From the NCBI GenBank assembly GCA_964412395.1, contig CAYPOY010000032.1, positions 1 to 25,449 of the forward strand: DNA of 25,449 nt. Direction: 5' to 3'. Position numbers and translations under genes: made by a program. The notes under the pieces were generated by a model. The model had not been told where the DNA came from. It worked only from the letters and a program-made list of their open reading frames with translations, and did not search any database. Positions 1-7,362 of the stretch are shown piece by piece. Position 1 is the first letter of the stretch, and every line of letters begins with the position of its first letter. Origin of the DNA: CAYPOY01 sp964412395. Lineage in GTDB: Bacteria; Chloroflexota; Anaerolineae; B4-G1.

Positions 1-18
1 AATGTCAGAGGATTTGTC

Positions 19-142
19 GCGGAGAGCGATCTCTGCGCGAAGCGCTTAGTTCAACTATTATTATACGGACTATTGGCCGTATAAGCCGCCATCTAATAGT
101 AGATACTTGCATCTTCTATTAGATACAATTATACAAATGTAT
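19..142. repeat. AT-rich cluster of palindromes
   Basis: This gene-free stretch is AT-rich in an otherwise GC-rich window and holds four consecutive inverted repeats. They are 19-25/30-36 (7 bp with one G-T pair), 62-68/77-83 (TATACGG/CCGTATA), 91-104/111-124 (14-bp arms with one mismatch, loop ACTTGC) and the palindrome ATACAAATGTAT at 131-142. Read on the minus strand the cluster lies just downstream of the gene ending at 160, so it could act as a terminator for it. It could equally be a regulatory region for something left of the window, or the edge of an old mobile element. No gene is seen in 1-159. Confidence 0.55.
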
Positions 143-159
143 ATGCTTTTCCCAATCTG

Positions 160-507
160 TTATGTGTCACCTCCAATCATCCGATCCTCTAATCCCAATT
201 TCACCACTTGGTCATAACGCAGTTCCCATACTTTCTCGCCTCGATTCCATTTCCCACCAGCCTGCTTCACTCGCCTGCCTAACTCTACCTCTCCCCACCT
301 GACTTCGATTTTCACAACGCCATCGCCTGCTGGACCACACGGCTTCGGTTCCCAATCAGTCTCTTCAATGATCAACTCCACTGTTTTGTACCGCTTCTTT
401 CGCTGTTCATCGTAACGGTATCGAACGCAGATGAGACAATCACCATACTTGGCGAGTAGCTCCTTGGTTCCACGCTGACCGGGTCTCAATGTCAATCGAG
501 TGCGCAC
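160..507 (-). CDS. conserved hypothetical protein
   Basis: This is a 115-residue basic protein with no signal peptide, membrane segment or recognisable catalytic motif. The N-terminal half (TRLTLRPGQRGTKELLAKYG, then an Arg-Tyr-Arg-Tyr-Asp segment and KTVELIIEE) resembles a small family of unknown function that I recall from many bacteria. The C-terminal half ends in a lysine/tryptophan-rich part (KQAGGKWNRGEKVWELRYD). I chose the GTG at 507 because family-like sequence begins there. A TTG at 543 in the same frame would add 12 residues with no clear ribosome binding site. Base composition is noticeably more AT-rich than the neighbours, which hints at later acquisition. No function is proposed. 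Confidence 0.6.
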   Translation of the reverse strand: MRTRLTLRPGQRGTKELLAKYGDCLICVRYRYDEQRKKRYKTVELIIEETDWEPKPCGPAGDGVVKIEVRWGEVELGRRVKQAGGKWNRGEKVWELRYDQVVKLGLEDRMIGGDT

Positions 508-591
508 AAGGCATAATATACTGGAACTCGCGCATTTGTGCAATTATCAAAATCAGGCTCTCGAACGCTTATTTCCGCTTCGACGGGCGGG

Positions 592-744
592 CTAATGGGG
601 CGCGAGATAAGCCGCACCCCCAAGGTGCGGAGAAGCCGAAGGCTTCGACGCGCCGCTGGGGGCAAGGCGAAGCCGCAGCCGCGGCAGACGACCCTGCTGA
701 CGTCCCATTTCTTCATCACTACCGCGTAGTTCAACTTGATGCAT
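592..744 (-). pseudogene. 5' remnant of a C45-type acyltransferase/hydrolase gene (tentative)
   Basis: A strong ribosome binding site (GGAGG, about 7 bases upstream) precedes an ATG at 744. It opens a 50-codon frame starting MHQVELRGSDEEMGRQQG. The pattern 'G-S-x-x-E-M-G-R-Q-x-G' near the N-terminus is typical of the C45 family of autoproteolytic acyltransferases/hydrolases. After about residue 20 the sequence becomes Arg/Ala/Pro/Ser-rich because it runs into the hairpin-rich repeat at 612-646, and the frame stops at 592. The usual 300 or more residues of such an enzyme, including its catalytic Cys, are absent. The family call rests on a short motif. The good start signals and abrupt loss of similarity support a truncated gene. 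Confidence 0.42.
612..646. repeat. tandem hairpins, REP/MITE-like
   Basis: Two adjacent perfect hairpins are present: CCGCACC/GGTGCGG at 612-618/624-630 and GAAGCC/GGCTTC at 632-637/641-646. A GC-rich stretch up to about 690 with further GCGAAGCCGC-like partial palindromes follows. The block sits where the C45-like frame loses similarity, so it probably marks the break point of that gene. No terminal inverted repeats or target duplication could be defined. Confidence 0.5.
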
Positions 745-768
745 TTGATAACCTCCTTCTCTCTCCTC

Positions 769-1116
769 CTACAACCCGCGCCGGATCTCGTCCAGCACAA
801 GCCGCGCATCCGGCGCGAAGCCGAAGAAACCCTCTATCTTCTCACAGATGTAGTCAGAGCAGTGAGCGCAGTTGACAACGCCTCGTTCCACGCCACAGGC
901 ACGTATCTCGCAATCGGCACAGTGACTACACTTGCGCCCACCGTCTCCCAGGCAGCCGTCGCAGATGATCGAGTCGGCGGTGATGTCGGGGGCGTTGAAC
1001 GCTTCCCGCCATTGCGCGGCTACCTGTTCCAGCGCGGCGCGGTCATCGGCCTGGGTGGCGATGTAGGCCGGGCAGTCGGTGCATACCAGTCCACAGTAAG
1101 CGATAATCTTGTCCAT
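769..1116 (-). CDS. DUF3795 Cys-rich protein
   Basis: This is a 115-residue protein with the hallmark DUF3795 layout. An N-terminal AYCGLVCTDCPAY motif (residues 6-18) is followed by a Cys cluster ICDGCLGDG...CSHCADCEIRACG and a CAHCSDYICEKIEGF motif. The fourteen or so cysteines are arranged in pairs as expected for zinc or iron-sulfur binding. The family has no established biochemical role that I know of. The start ATG at 1116 follows a good ribosome binding site (GGAGG, 6-7 bases upstream). It is one of four intact copies of this family in the window, and it is closest in sequence to the truncated copy at 15023-15268. Confidence 0.88.
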   Translation of the reverse strand: MDKIIAYCGLVCTDCPAYIATQADDRAALEQVAAQWREAFNAPDITADSIICDGCLGDGGRKCSHCADCEIRACGVERGVVNCAHCSDYICEKIEGFFGFAPDARLVLDEIRRGL

Positions 1117-1160
1117 CAGTTTTCCTCCTTAGTCTATTCTGAGAGTATGGGGTTACATTC

Positions 1161-1299
1161 AATACGGTTCAGTTAAGGGACCGCTTAGGCCTCCGAGGTC
1201 TTGTGGACGCTTGCACGACAGCCTTTTCTGGCAAATACAGGGTATTTTGCGCCTGCGAGGCCTCACCGGAGACCTCGGAGGTCTTAACTGAACCGTATT
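1161..1299. mobile_element. 139-bp MITE-like element with 16-bp inverted ends
   Basis: Perfect 16-bp terminal inverted repeats (AATACGGTTCAGTTAA at 1161-1176 and its complement at 1284-1299) bound a 139-bp non-coding segment. Directly abutting it on both sides is the same 12-bp sequence GGGGTTACATTC (1149-1160 and 1300-1311), as expected for a target-site duplication. Inside each end is a subterminal palindrome-like CCTCCGAGGTC block. No transposase is encoded, so movement would need an enzyme supplied elsewhere. It occupies the space between the DUF3795 and VOC genes and breaks neither. Confidence 0.8.
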
Positions 1300-1321
1300 G
1301 GGGTTACATTCTCGGATCAAA

Positions 1322-1690
1322 TCACTCCTGCCAGAGTCCGAACAGGTTGCCGTCGGGATCCGTGAAATACGCTTTGAAGGCGGGACCCTGGGGAGTCTTG
1401 GAAAGGACAACCTCTCCCCCCAGGTCTGTCACTTTCTGTAGAATTGCCTCGATATCCTCCACAACAACGTAGACCACCACGCCATGGTCGGCGTCATCTG
1501 GCCTCAGCCACAGCGCTCCTCTTCGGAGATTCTCCACACGCGGTTCATCGCCCGTATCGAAAATCCAATAGTCAGTCCCGCCCGCAGTCTCTCTTCGAAC
1601 GACTCTCCAGCCAAACAAGTCTTTATAGAACTTTGTCGCTTTGTCCGTATCTCTTGTCCTTATTTCGATCCAGTCAAAGGTGTTTGCCAT
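1322..1690 (-). CDS. VOC family (glyoxalase/bleomycin-resistance fold) protein
   Basis: This is a 122-residue single-domain protein of the vicinal-oxygen-chelate superfamily. It has the two beta-alpha-beta-beta-beta modules: FDWIEIRTRDTDKATKFYKD then LFGWRV near the N-terminus, and FKAYFTDPDGNLFGLWQ at the C-terminus. The C-terminal DPDGN turn and final Leu-Trp-Gln-Glu strand are characteristic. The usual metal Glu in the last strand is represented by this WQE end. The substrate cannot be told from sequence; members include lyases, dioxygenases and drug-binding proteins. The ATG at 1690 is preferred because GGAGG lies 7 bases upstream. A TTG five codons earlier overlaps that Shine-Dalgarno sequence. 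Confidence 0.85.
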   Translation of the reverse strand: MANTFDWIEIRTRDTDKATKFYKDLFGWRVVRRETAGGTDYWIFDTGDEPRVENLRRGALWLRPDDADHGVVVYVVVEDIEAILQKVTDLGGEVVLSKTPQGPAFKAYFTDPDGNLFGLWQE

Positions 1691-1735
1691 CTTGATACCT
1701 CCCAATGAGAATACAGCCTGGAATGTTTCCTTTTC

Positions 1736-4700
1736 CTAAAGCACCTGTCGTAAAAACTTTGCCGTATAACTTTCCTCCTTTTGCGCCACCTCCTCCGGCG
1801 TCCCCTGGGCGACGATGTGGCCGCCCGCGTCGCCGCCCTCCGGCCCCAGGTCCACGATCCAGTCCGCCGTCTTGATCACGTCCAGGTTGTGCTCGATGAC
1901 GATGACTGTGTTGCCCGCGTCCGTCAGGCGATGGAGCACGTCGAGCAACTTTTGAATGTCGGCAAAGTGCAGGCCGGTGGTCGGCTCGTCCAGGATGTAG
2001 ACCGTGTCGCCGGTGGAGACGCGGGCCAGTTCTTTCGCCAGCTTGACCCGCTGCGCCTCGCCGCCGGAGAGTGTGGTCGCGCTCTGGCCCAGTTTGACGT
2101 AGCCCAGCCCCACGTCGACCAGCGTTTGCAGGATACGCTTCACCTTGGGCACGTTACCAAAGAACTCTAGCGCCTCGTCCACGTCCATATCCAGCACCTC
2201 GGCGATGGACTTGGCCTGGTACTTGATCTCTAACGTCTGGCGGTTGAAGCGCCGACCGTCGCACTCGTGGCACGTCACCCACACGTCGGGGAGAAAGTGC
2301 ATCTCCACCTTCTTCTTGCCGAGGCCTTCGCACACCTGGCAACGTCCCTCCTTGTCGTTGAAACTGAAACGACCGGCTTTATAGCCACGGGCCTGGGCCT
2401 CAGGCGTGTTGGCAAACACCTTGCGGATCTGATCGAACACCCCGACGTAGGTGCCCGGGTTGGAGCGGGGCGTGCGGCCAATGGGAGCCTGGGTGATGGT
2501 GATCACCTTGTTGATTCGATCCAACCCCTCGATGCGGTCGTGGGGACCGGGAAGACTCTGTGCCCCGTGCAGGGCGCGGGAGAGAGCGGGAGACAGGGTT
2601 TGAGCGATCAGGCTGCTCTTGCCCGAACCGCTGACTCCGGTGACACAGGTCAACAGCCCCAGGGGGAAACGAACGTCAATCGCCTTCAGATTGTGCATCC
2701 GCGCGCCGACGACGGTCAACCACCCCTGGGGTTTCCGCTGCTTCTTTTCGTTGGGGGACGTCACCTGCAACTCACCGCTCAAATAGCGTCCGGTCAGAGA
2801 AGCCGGGTTGGCCATCACCTCTGCGGGCGTTCCGGCGGCGACCAGTTCGCCGCCCAGCGCCCCCGCGCCGGGGCCGAGGTCAATCAGCCAGTCGGCGGCG
2901 CGCATGGTATCGGCGTCGTGTTCGACGACCAGGATCGTGTTGCCTGCGTCCCGCAACTGGGTCAGGGTGTCGAGCAAGGCGTGGTGATCGCGTGGGTGCA
3001 AACCGATGGATGGCTCGTCGAGGACGTAGAACAGACCCACCAGGCCACACCCCAGTTGGCTGGCCAGGCGGATGCGCTGGCCTTCGCCACCGGAGAGGGT
3101 AGGGGCAGAGCGGTCGAGCGTGAGGTAGTGCAGGCCGACGTTGAGCATGAATTGCAGCCGGGTGGCAAGTTCCTCGAGGACGACGCCCGCGATTTCGAGT
3201 TGCACAGGTGTGAGTTTCCGGGGCAAGCCGGCGATCCACTGGTGAGCCTGGGCGACGGTCATTCCGGCGACTTGGGGAAAACGCAAGCCGCCAACGGTGA
3301 CGAAGTGGGCTTCGAGGCACAAGCGTTCGCCCTGGCAGGTGGGGCACGGTCGCTCGCTCATGAACCGGAGATAGTGACGACGGCTGCCTCCGCTTCTGGT
3401 TTGACGAAAGAGACGATTGATGTGATGAATCGCACCCTGGACAGGGCGGACTATTTCGCCCGACCGCCCACTTCCGGCCTCGTAGGCGAAACGAATAGGC
3501 TCATCGCCGGCGCCATAGAGGATGGCGTCACGGAACTTTTGCGGGAGTTCGTCCCAGGGCTGCTCCAGATCAATATCCCAGTGACCGGCCAGCGCCAACG
3601 CCTCACTTCTCATCCAGTTTCCAGATGGCTTGTTCTTACGCAGGTTGCCGTACCAGGGAGAGGCGCCGTCGAGCAGGGACAGATGTGGCTCGGAAACGAT
3701 CAGGTCGGGGTCAACGCTGAGTTTGACCCCCAGCCCGTTGCAGTCGGGACAGGCGCCGCTGGGGCTGTTAGAATTGAAAAACGAGGACCCGAGTTCGGGA
3801 AGGGTGATGTCGCAATAGGGGCAATCGTTGCGCTCGCTGAACAGGATATTCTCACCGTTCTCCAGCGCGACGATGAACAGGCCGTTTCCCGCTTTGAGCG
3901 TGGCTTCGACAGAATCGAGCAGACGCTTGCGGAACTCGGTCTGCAAATCGGCGGCGCCATCGGGAACAATCAACTGGTCAGCGATCTGCGCGCCGGCGTG
4001 TGCGATGGGCGCCAACAGTTGAAAACGGGCGCCGGGAGGAAGAAGGATAAGTTGCTCGGCAATTTGGCGCGCGGTCTGTGGCTGCACACCTCGACCACAC
4101 TGGAGGCAGTGAGGCGTGCCGATGTAAGCAAAGAGAACGCGCAAGTAGTCGTATACTTCGGTGATCGTGCCGACGGTGTCGCCTGGATCACCCCCCTCTA
4201 ACTCCCCCCTTACAGGGGGGAGGACTGAACTTTCTCCCCTCACAGAAAGGGATTGAGGAGGGGGAAAAGTCGACTCAGGCCGAACGGCCTGGAGAGCGGC
4301 CAGGAGATCGCTGGCAGAAGGACGCAGGTTGCCGGCGTCAACTATTTTCAAGTCACCGCTCAAACCGAGCAGACGCAGCCTGGAGCGGACAGATTGGCTG
4401 TAGTCCATCTCCTCGTAGAGGGCGTGTATCTCGTCGAGGCAGTTGTCCGCGCCGGTGGTCAGATCGGCAAGGCGGTCCAAAAGTGCCTTATCTTCACTGG
4501 TCAAGTCTCGTTCAGTCTTTCTACCCAAATCGCCCCACACGTCCCAGGGGAGGAGTTCAATCCTGTTCAGCGCGTTCAGATCATGCAGCAGGTTGCTGCG
4601 GATTGACCACCAGCCCTTCCAGTTTTTGTTGAAACCAAAGTCGTTGGGTTTCGCTTGTCCGCTCCGGCAGAGGCGCCAGGCCTGCCCGGCCAGGTAGAAA

Positions 4701-5443
4701 TGGGCGCCAAAGCGCATGTCCAGCGTGTCAAAGTCTATTCCGTGGGCCTCGCGCTGAACGTCGTCAACCTGGGGATCGGCCAGCACCCAACGGGCCTGCG
4801 CAGCGTCCCAGTATTCAGCAATCCAGTGATCCTCGTTCTTGACGTCGGTGAGAAAGTAGCGGGCGAAACCCACGCGCAATCGGGCCGGAACACCCTGGTG
4901 GCGCAGTAGGGCGACGAACAGCGCAGCAAAATCGCGACAGACGCCAACCAGACGATGGACAGGCTCGCGGGGGACGGTGAGGGGCGCGGGGTCGAGCTCA
5001 CGGATGCGCGCCAGTATTTGGGCCACGGAGCGTAGTCGTTCTTCCTCAATCTGCGTGGGAGTGAACCGGACGTCGTACAGTTCGCCTTCAGCGGGGTGGA
5101 TGAGCAACCCCTGCACCACGCGAACGAGGCCGGGAACGTCGGTCGGGAGGCCGGCGAAGAGGTCGCCGTGTTCGCGGGGGTCGGTTATGATACTATGCTG
5201 AGCGTAGTAGTCGAATGGGTTGGTTGTAGATTCGGGCATAATGGTATCTTCCCTTGCTAAATTGTCCAGGAATTCATCTGTATCTTTGGCGTCCTTTGCC
5301 GCGTCTTTGGCTTTTTTGATGTAGTTAGCACTTATACAGGCACGGCCACGATTCTCGAGTATATTGGCCAGTCTTTCTTCATCAACCTGTCCTTCCACTT
5401 CCTTCAACAAATCTATCAACCATTGCTCCTTATGGCTTTTCAT
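1736..5443 (-). CDS. composite ORF: transglutaminase-like domain fused to UvrA lacking its first Walker A
   Basis: This is one uninterrupted 1235-codon frame with three segments. Residues 1-66 look like the start of an unrelated small Cys-type protein family (I believe DUF6144-like), here with ILENRGRAC. Residues about 69-370 are a transglutaminase-like protein with an apparent Cys169 (VGVCRDFA), His206 (EDHWIAEY) and Asp223 (VLADPQ) triad. Residues 422-1235 are UvrA starting at DTVGTITEVYDYLR. The zinc-finger Cys pairs, both ABC signatures (LSGGEGQ near 783, LSGGEAQ at 1125), both Walker B motifs and the NBD2 Walker A (GVSGSGKSS, Lys942) are present. The first ~95 residues of normal UvrA, including the NBD1 Walker A, are missing. 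The start at 5443 has AGGAGG 7 bases upstream. An internal ATG at 5239 would start the transglutaminase itself with a weaker site. True UvrA is about 950 residues and handles damaged DNA with UvrB. This version is probably non-functional as UvrA, or a relic; the uninterrupted frame makes expression possible. Confidence 0.85.
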   Translation of the reverse strand: MKSHKEQWLIDLLKEVEGQVDEERLANILENRGRACISANYIKKAKDAAKDAKDTDEFLDNLAREDTIMPESTTNPFDYYAQHSIITDPREHGDLFAGLPTDVPGLVRVVQGLLIHPAEGELYDVRFTPTQIEEERLRSVAQILARIRELDPAPLTVPREPVHRLVGVCRDFAALFVALLRHQGVPARLRVGFARYFLTDVKNEDHWIAEYWDAAQARWVLADPQVDDVQREAHGIDFDTLDMRFGAHFYLAGQAWRLCRSGQAKPNDFGFNKNWKGWWSIRSNLLHDLNALNRIELLPWDVWGDLGRKTERDLTSEDKALLDRLADLTTGADNCLDEIHALYEEMDYSQSVRSRLRLLGLSGDLKIVDAGNLRPSASDLLAALQAVRPESTFPPPQSLSVRGESSVLPPVRGELEGGDPGDTVGTITEVYDYLRVLFAYIGTPHCLQCGRGVQPQTARQIAEQLILLPPGARFQLLAPIAHAGAQIADQLIVPDGAADLQTEFRKRLLDSVEATLKAGNGLFIVALENGENILFSERNDCPYCDITLPELGSSFFNSNSPSGACPDCNGLGVKLSVDPDLIVSEPHLSLLDGASPWYGNLRKNKPSGNWMRSEALALAGHWDIDLEQPWDELPQKFRDAILYGAGDEPIRFAYEAGSGRSGEIVRPVQGAIHHINRLFRQTRSGGSRRHYLRFMSERPCPTCQGERLCLEAHFVTVGGLRFPQVAGMTVAQAHQWIAGLPRKLTPVQLEIAGVVLEELATRLQFMLNVGLHYLTLDRSAPTLSGGEGQRIRLASQLGCGLVGLFYVLDEPSIGLHPRDHHALLDTLTQLRDAGNTILVVEHDADTMRAADWLIDLGPGAGALGGELVAAGTPAEVMANPASLTGRYLSGELQVTSPNEKKQRKPQGWLTVVGARMHNLKAIDVRFPLGLLTCVTGVSGSGKSSLIAQTLSPALSRALHGAQSLPGPHDRIEGLDRINKVITITQAPIGRTPRSNPGTYVGVFDQIRKVFANTPEAQARGYKAGRFSFNDKEGRCQVCEGLGKKKVEMHFLPDVWVTCHECDGRRFNRQTLEIKYQAKSIAEVLDMDVDEALEFFGNVPKVKRILQTLVDVGLGYVKLGQSATTLSGGEAQRVKLAKELARVSTGDTVYILDEPTTGLHFADIQKLLDVLHRLTDAGNTVIVIEHNLDVIKTADWIVDLGPEGGDAGGHIVAQGTPEEVAQKEESYTAKFLRQVL
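4202..4222. repeat. C/G-run hairpin repeat at the fusion junction
   Basis: CTCCCCCC (4202-4209) pairs perfectly with GGGGGGAG (4215-4222) across the loop TTACA. It is followed to about 4262 by a second C-rich/G-rich half-palindrome (CTCCCCTCACAGAAAGGGATTGAGGAGGGGG). I recognise this type as an interspersed intergenic repeat in many environmental bacteria. Here it is translated in the composite ORF as a low-complexity linker (SVRGESSVLPPVRGELEGG) exactly between the transglutaminase and UvrA parts. Confidence 0.65.
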
Positions 5444-5454
5444 GTGACTACCTC

Positions 5455-6005
5455 CTATGCTTCGTTTAGACGTTTCATCTGTTCCGCGTCAAGTCTGACA
5501 TCCAGTGCTCCCAAATTCTCACGCAAATGGTCAGGATTACCGGGGCCAGTCAGTGGGATAATCGGGGGATCGTTTTGCAGCATCCACGCCAAAACAACCT
5601 GATTCACCGTCGCCCTCGTTTGTTCTGCCACTGCGTGCAACGCAGCCATCCTGGCCTGATTCTGCTCACCGGCATGCCTGTCCCACCATAGATACTCGCC
5701 GGCATAGGCCCCCCAAAGCATGACGTGGTAAGCCAGGATGGGGAGATTTCGCTGACGGGCGTAATCGAACAGTTCCTCGTTGGCCACAACCATGTGAGGA
5801 AAGTTCTCATCGGGAGAGAGATCGGCGCCGGGCCTGGGGCGCAAGTAGGTGTAGTGATTCTGTATACAACAATACTCTCAGATTCGAAATACACGTCGAG
5901 CAGTCTATAGGACGTTTCCTCGTTGATAGTACTGCCCAGATACGCTGTACCCAGGCAAAGCGCACTGACCTCAACGCCAGTCTTGCCAAGCGGTAATGTC
6001 TTCAT
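5455..6005 (-). pseudogene. aldo/keto reductase gene with internal deletion and frameshift
   Basis: The 5' part, with ATG at 6005, encodes MKTLPLGKTGVEVSALCLGT followed by AYLGSTINEETSYRLLDVYFE, the first beta strand and helix of an aldo/keto reductase. After about position 5885 similarity stops. It resumes from about 5862 in another frame with QNHYTYLRPRPGADLSP, VVANEELFDYARQRNLPILA and the C-terminal NQVVLAWMLQ...PLTGPGNPDHLREN cofactor-binding region, ending at 5455. Roughly 130-150 residues of the barrel are missing, including the catalytic Tyr and Lys region. NADPH-dependent carbonyl reduction is therefore not expected. Its last codons overlap the ribosome binding site of the composite UvrA ORF, so the two were once adjacent in an operon. 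Confidence 0.85.
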
Positions 6006-6027
6006 AACTCCTATCACCCCCACACTC

Positions 6028-6265
6028 CTAAAGCACTTGCCTCAAAAACTGCCCCGTATAACTCCCCTCCATCTGCGCCACCTCCTCCGGCGTCCCCTGC
6101 GCGGCGATGTGGCCGCCCTCGTCGCCCCCCTCCGGCCCCAGATCCACGATCCAGTCCGCCGTCTTGATCACGTCCATATTGTGCTCGATGACGATGACTG
6201 TGTTGCCGGCGTCGGTCAACCGGTGGAGCACGTCCAGCAACTTCTGGATGTCGGCGAAGTGCAGG
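6028..6265 (-). pseudogene. uvrA: 3' fragment of a second uvrA
   Basis: The frame from 6265 to the TAG at 6028 encodes the last 78 residues of UvrA, beginning LHFADIQKLLDVLHRLTDAG and ending FLRQVL. It matches the C-terminus of the composite UvrA at 1736-1970 with about 91% amino-acid and 89% nucleotide identity by hand alignment (27 differences in 238 bases). Upstream of 6265 the sequence switches abruptly to the 3' end of the WYL regulator gene, so the remaining ~870 residues are gone. The divergence shows that it is not a recent duplicate or simple assembly echo. It comes from another uvrA allele or paralogue. Confidence 0.88.
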
Positions 6266-6281
6266 AGGGTACATAGTTGTG

Positions 6282-7244
6282 TTATCCAGCGGATGCGTAC
6301 TGCGCTGCGATGGCGCGGGCCCGTTCGCTCACCAGGCGACGCAGTTCCTCCGGCTCCAGCACGACGGCGTGGGGGCCATACCCCAACGCCGTCCAGGCCG
6401 CCCACTCCAGGTCCGGCACGGCAAAGGTGACGACCACCGAGCCGTCCCGCTGTTCCTCCACCGTCTCCCAGGAGACGCGGTTGTCCAGTGCCGTGAGCGC
6501 CGCCTCCGGCGCGAAACGCATGCGGACCTGCAACTGTGGCTGCGCCTGTGACTGTGCCGCCAGGTATTCGTGGATGTCGAAATCAGCCGGCACCTCGAAT
6601 GTCCGGTCGAGCAGTGTCAGTTCGACGATGCGATCCACGCGGAACGTGCGCATATCCCCGCGCAGGTGGCAGTGGCCGATGACGTACCACCAGCCCCAGC
6701 GGTGGATCAGCGCGTAAGGGTCGAGGTCGCGCCGCAGGGGTTCCGGCTGGCCCCGCCCCCGGTAGACCAGCGTGACTCGTCGTCGCTCGCGGGTCGCGCG
6801 GCGCAGTTTCTCCAGTAGTGGTACCAGTGACGTGTGGTCGGCGCGGTGGAGCCCAGTCGCCAGCAGCGTCCGGCGCGCCCAGGCGATCTCGTGCCTTTGC
6901 TCGTTGGGGAGGAGATTATCCAGTTTGGCCAGCGCTCCCTGCGCGGCATCGCGGTACAGTTGGCCCCACATCTCCTCCACCAGGCTGGTGCCCAGGTAGA
7001 CGGCGACCGCCTCTTCGGGGGTGAAGACGAGTGGGGGCATGCGGTAGCCACGCACCAGGGAGAAGCCGCCGTGAGGCCCGCGTTCGGAGTAGACCGGGAT
7101 GCCCATCTCGTCCAGCATGGCGATGTAGCGGTGGACGGTGCGTACCGAGATGCCTAGTTGTTCCGCCAGTTCGGCTGCCTTCTGGTTGGGCCGGCGTTGT
7201 AACAACATAATCAGTGTGATCAGTCGGGTGGCCGTGTTCGACAT
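6282..7244 (-). CDS. HTH–WYL domain transcriptional regulator (YafY/DeoR-like)
   Basis: This is a 320-residue protein. Residues about 5-60 form an HTH_11-type winged helix (QKAAELAEQLGISVRTVHRY, then IPVYSERGPHGGFSL in the wing). Residues about 140-215 form a WYL domain with RRDLDPYALIHRWGWWYVIG and FRVDRI, and the C-terminal part matches the WCX extension. WYL regulators bind DNA and often sense nucleic-acid or nucleotide ligands. Many sit next to DNA-damage or defence genes. The ATG at 7244 follows a GAGGGAG site; an in-frame ATG at 7331 would add 29 residues that do not look like the family. Its 3' end lies 16 bp from the uvrA fragment, a junction produced by rearrangement. Confidence 0.92.
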   Translation of the reverse strand: MSNTATRLITLIMLLQRRPNQKAAELAEQLGISVRTVHRYIAMLDEMGIPVYSERGPHGGFSLVRGYRMPPLVFTPEEAVAVYLGTSLVEEMWGQLYRDAAQGALAKLDNLLPNEQRHEIAWARRTLLATGLHRADHTSLVPLLEKLRRATRERRRVTLVYRGRGQPEPLRRDLDPYALIHRWGWWYVIGHCHLRGDMRTFRVDRIVELTLLDRTFEVPADFDIHEYLAAQSQAQPQLQVRMRFAPEAALTALDNRVSWETVEEQRDGSVVVTFAVPDLEWAAWTALGYGPHAVVLEPEELRRLVSERARAIAAQYASAG

Positions 7245-7362
7245 TATGCTCTCCCTCAGCCGTCCAATGGGCAACTTATGGCAGTATTCTACACCAGGTT
7301 TGTGACAAAATCTGGCATAATTGTAGCGCAATTTAGGGGAATTAGGAAGTGGGTTCAGCCAT

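Noticed and set aside
2267..4201. A 644-codon open frame on the plus strand opposite the uvrA part
   Set aside because: It is antisense to strongly conserved UvrA motifs, has no recognisable domain or start signal, and is explained by the GC-rich third codon positions of the minus-strand gene.
6028..6265. The uvrA tail considered as an assembly duplication of 1736-1970
   Set aside because: About 11% of nucleotides differ, including several amino-acid changes, which an assembly echo would not produce.
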